From Candidatus Saccharicenans sp. (GTDB taxonomy: Bacteria > Acidobacteriota > Aminicenantia > Aminicenantales > Saccharicenantaceae), in NCBI GenBank assembly GCA_024653215.1, contig JANLFU010000001.1, positions 186,001 to 250,000 of the forward strand: a stretch of DNA of 64,000 nucleotides, given 5' to 3'. The position numbers and the translations under genes were made by a program. Position 1 is the first letter of the stretch. Every line of letters starts with the position of its first letter. The notes below the pieces were generated by a model. It was not told the DNA's origin. It saw only the letters and a list, made by a program, of their open reading frames with translations, and did no database searches. Below, piece by piece: positions 16,661 to 25,620 of this stretch.

Positions 16661-17869
16661 ATGAATGCCAAAAAAATTATCAGCGTCCTGGTTCTCGGTC
16701 TGTTGCTTTGTCCTCTGGCCGGCCTGAGCCAGGAGAAGTTCTCCGGGAGCTCTCTCCTGGATGACCTGGCCCGGCTGAAGAATTACCAGCGGCTGAGGAT
16801 ATCCAGCTACGACCGGAGCGGCAAGAATAACGACTCCCTGAAGATCCAGCCGGGAGAGACAGCCGAGCTGGCCCGGATCGAGGGAGCGGGCATCATCACC
16901 CACATCTGGATTACCGTTTCCTGCCCCGACCCGATGATCAGGCGCAACGCGGTGCTGCGCATGTACTGGGACGGGGAGAAGAACCCCAGCGTGGAATGCC
17001 CGCTGGGCGATTTCTTCGGCCAGGGCTGGGGCGAGAAATATAACTTCGTCAGCCTGCCCCTGGCCGTCTCCCCGGGAAACGGTAACGGTCTTAACAGTTA
17101 TTTTCCCATGCCCTTCAGCAACGGGGCCCTGGTCACCCTGGAGAACCAGTCCGACCAGCCCATCAACGCTTTTTACTACTACATTGATTACGAGAAACAC
17201 AGGACTCTTCCGGCCGACCTGGGGCGCTTTCACGCTTTCTGGAACCGGGAACTGACCGACCCGGGCCCTGACGGAGAGAACGAGTGGTCGGTGCTCGGTC
17301 CCCAGTCTCCCAACCTGGACGGGGCTGCCAACTATGTCATTGCTGACATCGAGGGGAAGGGACAGTTTGTCGGCATCAATTATTATGTGGACAATCCTTC
17401 CCCGATGTGGTACGGCGAGGGCGACGACATGTTTTTCATTGACGGGGAAAAGTGGCCGCCCTCGCTTCATGGAACCGGCACCGAAGACTTCTTCAATTCC
17501 TCCTGGAGTCCAAAAGAAATCTACCAGCATCCTTTCTTCGGCTATGCCCGGGTCAACCACGAAACCGGCTGGCTGGGCCGGACTCACTGCTACCGGTTCT
17601 TCCTGGAATCGCCCATCACCTTTGAAAAATCCCTCCGGGCCACCATTGAACACGGACACAATAACTGCCTGATCCTGGACCTGGTGACCGTGGCCTACTG
17701 GTACCAGAAGGAGCCGCACAAGCCCTTCCCGGTTCTGAGGCCCAAAGAGGAAAGGCAGAACAGGCCGCCGGTGGGAGTGGTGGAAATTCATCGCTGGCGG
17801 GAAGCCTGGCGCCAGTCTCAGGGCGGCGGCAAGCTCTGGGGGAACGAACGAAAGGAAGAAAAGAAATAA
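16661..17869 (+). CDS. Secreted DUF2961 / GH172-like protein
   Basis: The start is ATG 16661, after GGAGG at seven bases and directly before a signal peptide (residues 1-23); an upstream open frame has no such signals. The mature part shows the DUF2961 landmarks: ISSYDRSGKNND, IEGAGIITHIW, CPLGDFFGQGWG, YYYIDYE and HGTGTEDFFN. DUF2961 now defines glycoside hydrolase family 172, with fructofuranosidase, difructose-dianhydride and D-arabinofuranosidase activities; the conserved Glu in TGTED is a catalytic candidate. At 402 residues the length fits. Periplasmic or extracellular action on a furanose glycan is inferred. Confidence 0.85.
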   Translation: MNAKKIISVLVLGLLLCPLAGLSQEKFSGSSLLDDLARLKNYQRLRISSYDRSGKNNDSLKIQPGETAELARIEGAGIITHIWITVSCPDPMIRRNAVLRMYWDGEKNPSVECPLGDFFGQGWGEKYNFVSLPLAVSPGNGNGLNSYFPMPFSNGALVTLENQSDQPINAFYYYIDYEKHRTLPADLGRFHAFWNRELTDPGPDGENEWSVLGPQSPNLDGAANYVIADIEGKGQFVGINYYVDNPSPMWYGEGDDMFFIDGEKWPPSLHGTGTEDFFNSSWSPKEIYQHPFFGYARVNHETGWLGRTHCYRFFLESPITFEKSLRATIEHGHNNCLILDLVTVAYWYQKEPHKPFPVLRPKEERQNRPPVGVVEIHRWREAWRQSQGGGKLWGNERKEEKK

Positions 17870-17907
17870 AGTAAAGCCGGGGCAGCGGTCAGGTTCCGGG
17901 TCTTCTT

Positions 17908-18879
17908 TTAGACCCCGGGCTGGTTTTCCGGCCCATTTCCCTGGTTAACCAGGAAGCGAGCTGCTTTCTTCAGATTGCCGGTTACCTTGATTGCAGCCGG
18001 CAGCACCTTCACCCGCACCGAGTCCAGGGAACCCAGGTACTCACCGTTATACTGGACTTCGAGGCCCTCACCCTTGATGATCACTTCCCTGGCCTTGAAG
18101 TGCCTCAACTTTCTCTGTACCCAGCCGAAATAGATAAGGGGAAAGAGAAAGATGTAGATTAAAGGGGGCATTTCAAACAGGATGATATCCAGGTAGCCAT
18201 CGTCAAGCCTGGCCTGGGGAGCCACCAGCCAGCTGTAACCGAAGTAGTTACTGTTTCCGATCACGCAGTCGAGAAAACGGCTGGTTACGGTCAGGTTTTC
18301 ATACTGGCGGCCTTCCTGGTCAACCGCCCCCCGCAGCTCTAATACGTTTTGTTTTCTCCTGTAAAACAGCAGCTTGCGGGCGGCCAGCAGGTGACCGAAC
18401 AGGCCCGGGATCGAATGCCTCAGTTTTTCGCCGGTGACCGCAGCCGTTGAGCCGACACTGGCGAAGGCGGCCACCCTGTCTTCAATCTGGATCAGGTCGA
18501 TGTCAAAAATATCGCCCTCGAGGATGTATTTGATGGCCTTGAAGGGATTGCGGGGAATCCCCAGGGATTTTCGGAAAGCATTGCCGCTGCCGAAGGGAAT
18601 GACCCCGAAGACCACCCGGTCCTGCCGCCCGGACTCAAAAATGCCCTGGAGCACGTCGGCTATGGTCCCGTCCCCGCCGACGGCCACCACCAGGTCGGCC
18701 GAGGGACAGATCGACCTGGTCATTTCAACTGTTTCTTCTTTGGTCCTCGGGGTATCAAGGCAACTGCCGGGCAGCCTCTTGACCAGTTCAGCCCGGAGTT
18801 TTCGCCGCCTCTTCCAGCGCTTGTTGGCGGCCAGAGGATTGATAAGACAAACAATTTTTCTGTCGCTGCTGTTGTCCAT
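17908..18879 (-). CDS. Diacylglycerol/sphingosine kinase-family lipid kinase
   Basis: The product has the DAGK catalytic signature GGDGT at residues 68-72, followed by FGVIPFGSGNAFRKSLG, a nucleotide- and metal-binding loop, and a C-terminal beta-sandwich region with GYLDIILF. It belongs to the YegS/BmrU/LCB5-type group that phosphorylates lipids such as diacylglycerol or undecaprenol. A GTG three bases before ATG 18879 is an alternative start. It follows the CehA-type gene on the same strand after about 50 bases and may be cotranscribed with it. The C-terminal tail after residue 305 is not conserved. Confidence 0.85.
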   Translation of the reverse strand: MDNSSDRKIVCLINPLAANKRWKRRRKLRAELVKRLPGSCLDTPRTKEETVEMTRSICPSADLVVAVGGDGTIADVLQGIFESGRQDRVVFGVIPFGSGNAFRKSLGIPRNPFKAIKYILEGDIFDIDLIQIEDRVAAFASVGSTAAVTGEKLRHSIPGLFGHLLAARKLLFYRRKQNVLELRGAVDQEGRQYENLTVTSRFLDCVIGNSNYFGYSWLVAPQARLDDGYLDIILFEMPPLIYIFLFPLIYFGWVQRKLRHFKAREVIIKGEGLEVQYNGEYLGSLDSVRVKVLPAAIKVTGNLKKAARFLVNQGNGPENQPGV

Positions 18880-18927
18880 CACCTTAACAATGACCAGGAA
18901 ATATTAGATAAAACGCTCTTATTTATA

Positions 18928-21402
18928 TCACGGGCACCTGGAGCTGTCAAAGGTAGACCTGGTCCGGGGAGCGTCGAACAGGCCGTTACCGTCGACGTCC
19001 ACAAAAACCGGGTTGGTAATGGCGTAGGGCAGGGCTGCCTCTTCGGGCTCCCCGTTTCTGGCCGGCTGCTGCACCACGGGATAAAGGGACTGCGTACCGA
19101 TAACTTCAACCAGCAGGTAGGCGTCAGAAGCCAGCTCTATATCAAATTTCCTGTCAAATTTCTCGGTCTCGACGGCCGGGGTCACCACCGGGAAGGTAAT
19201 TTTTCTTTCTCCGTTGACGATGACCCTGACCTCACTGACTTCTATCCAGGGAGCCGATTGAACCCGGATCCAGGCTTTAACCTTGCCGTCACGGTCGGTA
19301 AGCTGGTCTCCTGGCTGAAACTTGCGGTTGACCGTAAATTCGACCATGGGCCCGTTGGTGACAAAAGACTGACCCTTTTTCAGGGCCGAGGCCAGGTCTT
19401 CCCAGCTGAGGTCCTTGAGTTTTTTGGGACAGCGCACCACCACCCGCGAATACCCGGGCTCTCCGCCGGCGGCCCCGTGAGAATCGGAAGAACCGACCGC
19501 CGGGAAGCGGTAACCCTGGCTCAACAGGTTAAGCCAGTCGGTCACCGCCTGGTCATTTCCCCGGTGAAAACTGGCCCCGTTCATGATTTCAATCAGGTCG
19601 AAGCCGAGTGACAGGTCGCCCTGGGCCGAGCCGGCCGTTTTTTTGTCGAGACCGGCATTTTCAAAATAGCCCAGGTTCCCGGCCCGGGGGTGATTGAGCT
19701 GCAGAAGGGAGGTCGGGTTTTTCTGGCGGCAGGCCTTAAACAGGTCGGCGACTTTTTCAAAGAGAGGGATGATGGCCCCTTTAGTTTTCTCTTCTGGCTT
19801 GATGACCACGGGGTAGTTGTTGAAATGGAGGTAATTATTAAGCGGGGTGACCTCAACCCCCGGGAAGACCCGGAGGTAATCGTTGAGCCCCAGCCGGTTT
19901 AGCTCCGGCTGGTAATCGGTGACGTAGTTGTGGTCGGTGGCTATGGCCACGTCCAGGTTCTCGGCCACTATCGACCTGAGCCTGTCCGCGACACTCAGTG
20001 TCCCGTCAGAGTTGATGGTGTGAAGATGCGGGTCAATTGAAATATACCCCTTGAGGCTGACCGCCTTATCCAGGGTGAAGGTAATTTCCCGGCTCTGTTC
20101 GGAGAGAACCTCTACCACCTGGCGTTCGCTGGTGTAAAGAGGCCCGTAGGAGGCGACCAGCAGGTAGCGGCCAGCGGCCAGTTCTAACTGCAGGGGCTGG
20201 GGATGGAGATAAACCGAATTCTTAAACCTTTCCCAGCTCCGGCCGCTCTCGACCGGGTTCTCAGGAGCAAAGTAGGGGGTCCTGGTTCCCTCCAGGCCGA
20301 AGACCGAAATCTTCCCGGGCAGGGGCTTACCTTTTTTGTCAACCAGCTTCAGCTTGAGCTGTCCTGTGGCCGGGCGGGTCAGCTCAATCTGGCGGTCGCC
20401 GGTCTTGCTCACCCTAACCGTCTTTTCGATGATGGCCGGGAAAAAGTGGGCCCGGACGCGGTAAGTGCCCTCGGGCAGTAAGATTTTGAGCTGCTCCTCG
20501 CCACGACCATAGTGCCTGAAAAAAACCGAGGATGACAGGACCTCTTCCACCACCACTTCGGCCGGAGCCGCCTGGCCGTTTTTCAGGCTGATTTCCACCG
20601 GCACCACTTCTTTTTTCAGGAGACCGTAGATTGAAGACAGAAGTTCGGAGACATCTTTCCTGACCAGAAGAGCGTAGTTAAGTTCCATGGCCTGACCGGG
20701 AAGGAGTTGCTCTGGCAGTTCGGCCGGCCGGCTGCCCAGGTTCACCCAGCCCAGGTACAGGGTCTTTTTCTGATAGACCCGGAAATTGAGCCCGGGGAAA
20801 TATTCACGGTGGTATGGGTTGAAATTGTAGAAATGCAGGGCGTTAAAATACAGGGAGAGAGACAGCCTGTCGATGGGCTTCTGGCCCTGGTTCCGGAAGG
20901 TGCTCTTGATGATTACCTGTCCTTTTTCAGGTGGGATGGTGTAGCTGGTGCTGACGGTAGCTTTCGCCCCGTCCCGGCTCTCGAAATCGGCTTTAAGGTC
21001 TATGGTCAGGGGGGCAGTTTTGGTTCTGGGTGAGGTGGTTTTGACCACCGTATAGCCCGGGTAATAATAATTTAGCCCGGTTCTGACCTGGACCTGGCCG
21101 GCCAGGATTTTATTTCCGGCCGGCGAATCAGCCGGGACCAAAGCCAGCAGCGCCCCCTGGCCGTCAGGCTGCGGGTAGTAATTTATTTCGGGAAAGTCCC
21201 GGGGTTCAATCGCGATCAGGTAGAGGTATTTTCCGTCGTTGACCAGGTAATCTCCGGCTCGGGCCAGGGAAGCCAGTTCGCCGGGCAGCTCTTCAGGTCG
21301 GCTGACCTTTTTGAGCTCGATGGCGGCTTCCAGTCCTGAGGCCAGGGCCAGCATGACGAGAATGGTCAAAATCAGGGCTGCTATTTTATTAGGCTTATTC
21401 AT
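18928..21402 (-). CDS. Secreted CehA/McbA-family PHP-domain metallohydrolase
   Basis: ATG 21402 follows GGAGG. After a signal peptide (residues 1-26) come about 400 residues of beta-sandwich repeats. A PHP-like metallohydrolase domain then spans about residues 445-690, with DPHLHTINSDGT, ATDHN, a central QLNHPR and SSDSHG, the expected metal ligands. CehA and McbA hydrolyse carbamates, but most relatives are of unknown substrate and are often secreted phosphoesterase-like enzymes. The final region ends in DVDGNGLFD, an acidic loop like those that bind calcium. It would act in the periplasm or outside. Confidence 0.8.
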   Translation of the reverse strand: MNKPNKIAALILTILVMLALASGLEAAIELKKVSRPEELPGELASLARAGDYLVNDGKYLYLIAIEPRDFPEINYYPQPDGQGALLALVPADSPAGNKILAGQVQVRTGLNYYYPGYTVVKTTSPRTKTAPLTIDLKADFESRDGAKATVSTSYTIPPEKGQVIIKSTFRNQGQKPIDRLSLSLYFNALHFYNFNPYHREYFPGLNFRVYQKKTLYLGWVNLGSRPAELPEQLLPGQAMELNYALLVRKDVSELLSSIYGLLKKEVVPVEISLKNGQAAPAEVVVEEVLSSSVFFRHYGRGEEQLKILLPEGTYRVRAHFFPAIIEKTVRVSKTGDRQIELTRPATGQLKLKLVDKKGKPLPGKISVFGLEGTRTPYFAPENPVESGRSWERFKNSVYLHPQPLQLELAAGRYLLVASYGPLYTSERQVVEVLSEQSREITFTLDKAVSLKGYISIDPHLHTINSDGTLSVADRLRSIVAENLDVAIATDHNYVTDYQPELNRLGLNDYLRVFPGVEVTPLNNYLHFNNYPVVIKPEEKTKGAIIPLFEKVADLFKACRQKNPTSLLQLNHPRAGNLGYFENAGLDKKTAGSAQGDLSLGFDLIEIMNGASFHRGNDQAVTDWLNLLSQGYRFPAVGSSDSHGAAGGEPGYSRVVVRCPKKLKDLSWEDLASALKKGQSFVTNGPMVEFTVNRKFQPGDQLTDRDGKVKAWIRVQSAPWIEVSEVRVIVNGERKITFPVVTPAVETEKFDRKFDIELASDAYLLVEVIGTQSLYPVVQQPARNGEPEEAALPYAITNPVFVDVDGNGLFDAPRTRSTFDSSRCP

Positions 21403-21475
21403 AATTACCTCCAATAAAATATTTTACATCTTATCAAAAATCAGCCCGGTCATAAATTCATTTTTCCCGTGGAAA

Positions 21476-21484
21476 TGATAAAAT
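21476..21484 (+). promoter_or_regulatory. Extended -10 element next to the GNAT-like start codon
   Basis: TG-A-TAAAAT at 21476-21484 is an extended -10; the transcription start would fall about three bases before ATG 21494, with no room for a Shine-Dalgarno. A leaderless or near-leaderless message is predicted. Confidence 0.4.
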
Positions 21485-21493
21485 TAGACCATC

Positions 21494-22468
21494 ATGTTGA
21501 AGCTGCCGGAAAAGGTCCTAAAGATCAGGGACAAGAAGTTCTTGTTCAGGGTGGAAGATAGCCATCGGGCAGCCGATTATAAAAAATATGAAGACCTCCG
21601 CCAGGCCGTCTGGCAGTTTGCCGAAGACCACATGGCCGGGACCAGGAACCTGCTATGTGAGAATTTTCTGCACGAAGGGAGCAGTCTCTTTCTGGGCGTG
21701 TTTGAAGAAGCTGAAGACGGAGGCTTTATCCTGGATGGTCAACACCTGGTCGGATTCAGTTACGGCTTTGTCGGTCTGAAGGATAAATCCCTGGGATTTG
21801 ACCGGCCCTCCAACCTCTGGTTCTATTCCCAGTTTCTGGGAGTCAGGCCGGACCGATTGAACTATGGACTGGGGATTCTGATCAAAGAGTTTCAGCGAGA
21901 GATATTGCTGGAGGTCCTGCATATCGAGACGGTGGTCTGCACCTACGACCCGCTGACCGCGGTCAACGCTTATCGCAATGTCCGCCACTTCGGGATGAAG
22001 GTCCTGGAATACCGGGTGGCACCTTACGGTGAATACGGGGGACGGCTAAACCGCCAGGATGTCCCTTCCGACCGGTTCTTCATGAGCTGGAATCTCAAGG
22101 AAAGCTTCTGCCCGCCGGTGCCAGAGCCCGAGGTAGTCAGTTATATCGAGCGGTGGCCCTGGACCCTCCGGGTGGACTATCGGTGGCTAGAGACCGAAAA
22201 AGGGCGGGCTGACCTGGAAGTGGCCTCGGGTCCGATGCTGGACCTGGAGGCAGAATACCTTCTGGTGCCGGTTCCGGTCGATTTCTACCTGATGTTGAAC
22301 CTGACCGACGTTGAGGAGCCTGAAATTCGCCGGATACCGGTCAACTGGCGCTTCCTGACCAGGGAAATATTCCTGCATTATTTTGAGCGGGGCTACCGGG
22401 TAGTGGATTTTCTAAAGGCGGAGGCTGACCGGAAAAGGTGCTGTTATCTCTTAAAACGCAACCTCTGA
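21494..22468 (+). CDS. Predicted GNAT-superfamily acetyltransferase (COG3375-like)
   Basis: The 324-residue product has a GNAT core in its first two thirds: a substrate segment near VGFSYGFVGL, then the acetyl-CoA-side region LWFYSQFLGVRPDRLNYGLG (the usual Q/RxxGxG loop appears as NYGLG) and TYDPLTAVNAYRNVRHFG. This layout matches uncharacterised COG3375 proteins rather than a typical ribosomal or antibiotic acetyltransferase. The last hundred residues form an additional domain of unknown role. No signal peptide; cytoplasmic. No Shine-Dalgarno is visible before the ATG, consistent with the promoter placed three bases away. Confidence 0.75.
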   Translation: MLKLPEKVLKIRDKKFLFRVEDSHRAADYKKYEDLRQAVWQFAEDHMAGTRNLLCENFLHEGSSLFLGVFEEAEDGGFILDGQHLVGFSYGFVGLKDKSLGFDRPSNLWFYSQFLGVRPDRLNYGLGILIKEFQREILLEVLHIETVVCTYDPLTAVNAYRNVRHFGMKVLEYRVAPYGEYGGRLNRQDVPSDRFFMSWNLKESFCPPVPEPEVVSYIERWPWTLRVDYRWLETEKGRADLEVASGPMLDLEAEYLLVPVPVDFYLMLNLTDVEEPEIRRIPVNWRFLTREIFLHYFERGYRVVDFLKAEADRKRCCYLLKRNL

Positions 22469-22506
22469 CCTGAAGATAAAAAACAGTGCGGTCCGGGCCC
22501 GAGCTT

Positions 22507-22515
22507 TGCTATAAT
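22507..22515 (+). promoter_or_regulatory. Extended -10 promoter for the dipeptidase gene
   Basis: TG-C-TATAAT at 22507-22515 is a perfect extended -10. It rules out the in-frame start at 22486, which lies upstream of it, and supports a start at 22561 or, better, 22612. Confidence 0.55.
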
Positions 22516-22611
22516 CTTTCTCTTTTAGTAAGACCAGGCAGAACGACCGAGGCCGGGAGTATGAGAAATACAATCTGCCCCGGCCGGCATCTGGCCGATG
22601 AAAGGATGAAC

Positions 22612-23892
22612 ATGCGCTTCACCAATGTTCAAAGCCCCAAGCTTCTGGCACCGGTAGTGGTGCTGTTATTACTCCTGCTTTTCCCGGCCTGCCGCCAGGC
22701 CACAGTTAAGGGTTCTCCTCAGGACCTGGAGCTCAGGGCCCGGGAAATACACAAGAAAATCGTTACGGTTGATACCCACTGCGACACGGCCATGTGGCTG
22801 CTGCGGGGCAACTGGAATCCGGCCGAAAGACACGACCCGGCTGCTCCCGGCAGCAGCAAGATTGACCTGCCCCGGATGAAAGAGGGCGGGCTGGACGCCG
22901 AGTTTTTTGCCGCCTTCGTCGGGCAGGGGCCCCGGACCGCTGAAGGCTATGCCCAGGCCAGGAAGAGGACCGAAGAACTCATCCAGGCGGTCAGGAAAAT
23001 GGTCGAGGTCAACCGTTCCATCATCGGACTGGCCCTCAGCCCGGAAGAAGCTTATAGCCTGAAGAAACAGGGGAAATTGACGGCTTTCCTGGGGATAGAA
23101 AACGGCTATGCCATCGGGCGGGACCTCAGCCTGATTAAGCATTTCTATGACCTCGGGGTTCGTTATATAACGCTATGTCACTCTTCTGATAACGATATCT
23201 GCGATTCTTCGACCGACAGGTCCGAACCTGAAGACAAGGGATTGAGCGATTTCGGTCGCCAGGTGGTTCGAGAGTGCAACCGGGTGGGGATGATAATTGA
23301 TATTTCCCATGCCTCCGACCGTAGCTTCTATGATGTTCTTAAGGCCAGCCAGGCCCCCATCATTGCCTCTCATTCCTGCGCCCGGGCTGTCTGTGACAAT
23401 CCCAGGAACCTGACCGACGATATGATCAGGGCCCTGGCGGCCAGGGGCGGGGTGGTACAGATCTGTTTCCTGTCTGCCTATGTCAAGAAACCGCAGCCCA
23501 ACCCGGAGAGGGATAAGGCCCTGGCCGAGTTCCGGGCCAAGTATGGAAACTGGCGGAACATCCAGGACGAGGACGAGCGGCGGAAGATTATGGAAGAGAT
23601 GCAGGAGCTAAACCGCCGCTACCCGGCTGACCTGGCCACCGTCCGGGACCTGGTTGACCACATCGACCACGTGGTCAGGCTGGTCGGGGTGGATTACGTG
23701 GGCATCGGGACCGATTTTGACGGTGGCGGTGGGGTTGTCGGTTGCAACGACGTCAGCCAGATGATCAACGTCACCGTGGAGCTGCTGCGCCGGGGCTACA
23801 GCCAGAAAGACATAGAAAAAATCTGGGGTAAGAATTTCTTCCGGGTTTTTAACCAGGTCCGTGAAGTGTCCAGGAAATTGAGGCAATCCTGA
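22612..23892 (+). CDS. Membrane dipeptidase (peptidase family M19), lipoprotein
   Basis: ATG 22612 follows AAAGG and opens a lipoprotein signal peptide with lipobox FPAC. The M19 metal motifs follow: VDTHCDTAMW (HxD), the bridging Glu in LGIENGYAIG, CHSSDND, ISHASD, ASHSC and GIGTDFDGGGG. M19 renal-dipeptidase-type zinc enzymes cleave dipeptides and often accept D-residues. As a lipoprotein it should face the periplasm or surface, in line with the many other exported peptidases here. Starts at 22561 and 22606 are possible but would lengthen or only slightly alter the leader. Confidence 0.88.
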   Translation: MRFTNVQSPKLLAPVVVLLLLLLFPACRQATVKGSPQDLELRAREIHKKIVTVDTHCDTAMWLLRGNWNPAERHDPAAPGSSKIDLPRMKEGGLDAEFFAAFVGQGPRTAEGYAQARKRTEELIQAVRKMVEVNRSIIGLALSPEEAYSLKKQGKLTAFLGIENGYAIGRDLSLIKHFYDLGVRYITLCHSSDNDICDSSTDRSEPEDKGLSDFGRQVVRECNRVGMIIDISHASDRSFYDVLKASQAPIIASHSCARAVCDNPRNLTDDMIRALAARGGVVQICFLSAYVKKPQPNPERDKALAEFRAKYGNWRNIQDEDERRKIMEEMQELNRRYPADLATVRDLVDHIDHVVRLVGVDYVGIGTDFDGGGGVVGCNDVSQMINVTVELLRRGYSQKDIEKIWGKNFFRVFNQVREVSRKLRQS

Positions 23893-24003
23893 AACCGGTC
23901 CGGCGGATTGAGGTTATAGCCCGGCTGGAACGGCTGGCGGTAACCGCTCCACCTGCTGTTGGCGGGTGATTTTAGGGAAAGTTTAAGCTATTATTAATAA
24001 GCA

Positions 24004-25620
24004 ATGAGATTTTCTTTGAGGACTTCCGGGCGGCGAACGGGCCTGGCCGTTTCGCTGGCCCCGGCCGCCATGCTGGTCCTAACCCTGTTCCTGGCTGCTT
24101 CCGTCCAGGAGGAGACCCCCAGGCCCAAGCCCGGGGGAGAACTCAGGGTCAGGCCTTATGGTTCAGCTTTGAATACCGACCTGGACCCGGCCGGAAATGG
24201 CTATTCCCTGGTGGTGGCCAATCTTTACGAAGGCCTGGTCCGGCTGGACCAGAACCTGAACGTCGTTCCTGGCCTGGCTGACTACTGGTCGGTCTCTGAA
24301 AGCGGCCGAAAGGTTACCTTCTACCTCAGGAAGCAGGCTGTCTTTCATAACGGTCAGCCGGTTACCGCCTCCGACGTCAAGTTTTCGTACCAAAGGCTAT
24401 TCCAGCTGAAGAGCCGGCCTGTCTTCTACGAGTTTGCCAGCAGGATCGAGGGGGGAGAGGAATTCTGGCGGGGGGCTGCTTCCGAGGTCAGCGGGCTAAG
24501 GGTGGTGGACGATAAAGTCCTGGAGATTTACTGGAAGCAACCGGGTATCACCAATTTCTATTTCCTGGCGGCCGGCTTCGCCGGGATTCTTCCGGCCGGA
24601 CCGGTTCAGTCTCAGAAAAAAAGATTTTTTGACAGGCCGGTTGGGGCCGGGCCCTTCAAGTTCGATTACTGGCTGCGGGACAGGCGGCTTAATATTATCG
24701 GTGTCAGGCTGGCCAGGAACGATAATTATTTTACCAGGAAACCTTTCCTGGAAGCGGTCGAGGTCAGTCCCTTTTTCCAGCTGGATGATTTCTTTCAAAA
24801 CGAAATCCAGATTATTCCCTACCTTACCTTCAGGATATCCAGGGATAAGTACCAGATCCTGGAAAGCAACCTGCTCCAGCTGAATTATCTCTTCTTCAGC
24901 TGTCATCTGCCGCCCTTTGACCGGCCGGCAGTCCGCCGGGCCCTGCAGGCCTTTATTGAAAAAAGGCAGCTGGCCGGCCTGGCTTCGACCACGGCCAATT
25001 TTTGCCAGCCAATGGACAGCTATATTCCTCCTTTCCTTCCCGGTTTTATGCCTGAAGGGGCCTGGCCGGATCAGAGTCTGAGCCAGGTGCTGAAAGTCCT
25101 GGAAGATTCGGGACTTGGCCGGGTAGACAAACCCCTGGTGGTCAGGGCCTATTTCCAGGTAACCAATAAAGACCTCATCCCGAACATCTATGAGTTTTTG
25201 AGAGAGGAGCTAAAGCCGGCCGGTATAAAACTGGAGCTGAGGTCAGATTATTCGGCCGAGGAGCTGGCCAGGGACACCACCCCCTTCATCTTTTTCCTGG
25301 AGTGGAGTCCCGAACTGCCCGACCCGGAATTTATTCTCCGGCCGCTGTTTCATTCCGGCGGTTCTCCAAATCGGGAGCTATTTCATTACCGGAACCCGAA
25401 AGTTGATGAACTGCTGGAACTTCAGAAGAATGGCCTCAGCTTTGAGCGCCGGGTTAACCTCTTCCGGGAGATAGAGAAAATTCTGCAGGCCGATACCCCG
25501 GCCCTGCCTCTTTTTTTCCATAAGCAGAGGCTGGCCTATCAGCCCTACCTTAAGAACCTGAAAGCCCAGCCCCAGGGACTTCTCTGCCTGAATCTCCTTG
25601 ATGTCTGGATGGACCGATGA
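24004..25620 (+). CDS. Family 5 extracellular solute-binding protein without transporter partners
   Basis: After an N-terminal export segment (residues about 14-34, no lipobox), the protein shows the SBP_bac_5 landmarks. These are LNTDLDPAGNGYSLVVANLYEGLVR at the start of lobe one (read from 24169), YWSVSESGRKVTFYLRKQAVFHNG near residue 95, VTASDVKFSYQRL, and PVGAGPFKF in the middle. This is the peptide/nickel-type family usually feeding Dpp/Opp ABC transporters. Here no permease or ATPase follows. Instead its stop overlaps the start of a histidine kinase by 4 bp, so it may act as the ligand-binding input for that kinase. The Shine-Dalgarno is weak. Confidence 0.85.
   Translation: MRFSLRTSGRRTGLAVSLAPAAMLVLTLFLAASVQEETPRPKPGGELRVRPYGSALNTDLDPAGNGYSLVVANLYEGLVRLDQNLNVVPGLADYWSVSESGRKVTFYLRKQAVFHNGQPVTASDVKFSYQRLFQLKSRPVFYEFASRIEGGEEFWRGAASEVSGLRVVDDKVLEIYWKQPGITNFYFLAAGFAGILPAGPVQSQKKRFFDRPVGAGPFKFDYWLRDRRLNIIGVRLARNDNYFTRKPFLEAVEVSPFFQLDDFFQNEIQIIPYLTFRISRDKYQILESNLLQLNYLFFSCHLPPFDRPAVRRALQAFIEKRQLAGLASTTANFCQPMDSYIPPFLPGFMPEGAWPDQSLSQVLKVLEDSGLGRVDKPLVVRAYFQVTNKDLIPNIYEFLREELKPAGIKLELRSDYSAEELARDTTPFIFFLEWSPELPDPEFILRPLFHSGGSPNRELFHYRNPKVDELLELQKNGLSFERRVNLFREIEKILQADTPALPLFFHKQRLAYQPYLKNLKAQPQGLLCLNLLDVWMDR

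Noticed and set aside
16532-17791. Long open frame on the minus strand extending the epimerase gene upstream to about 750 codons
   Set aside because: The extension lies antisense to the well-supported DUF2961 gene, is rich in His, Gly and Pro without domain features, and the Rossmann strand starts right at ATG 16531.
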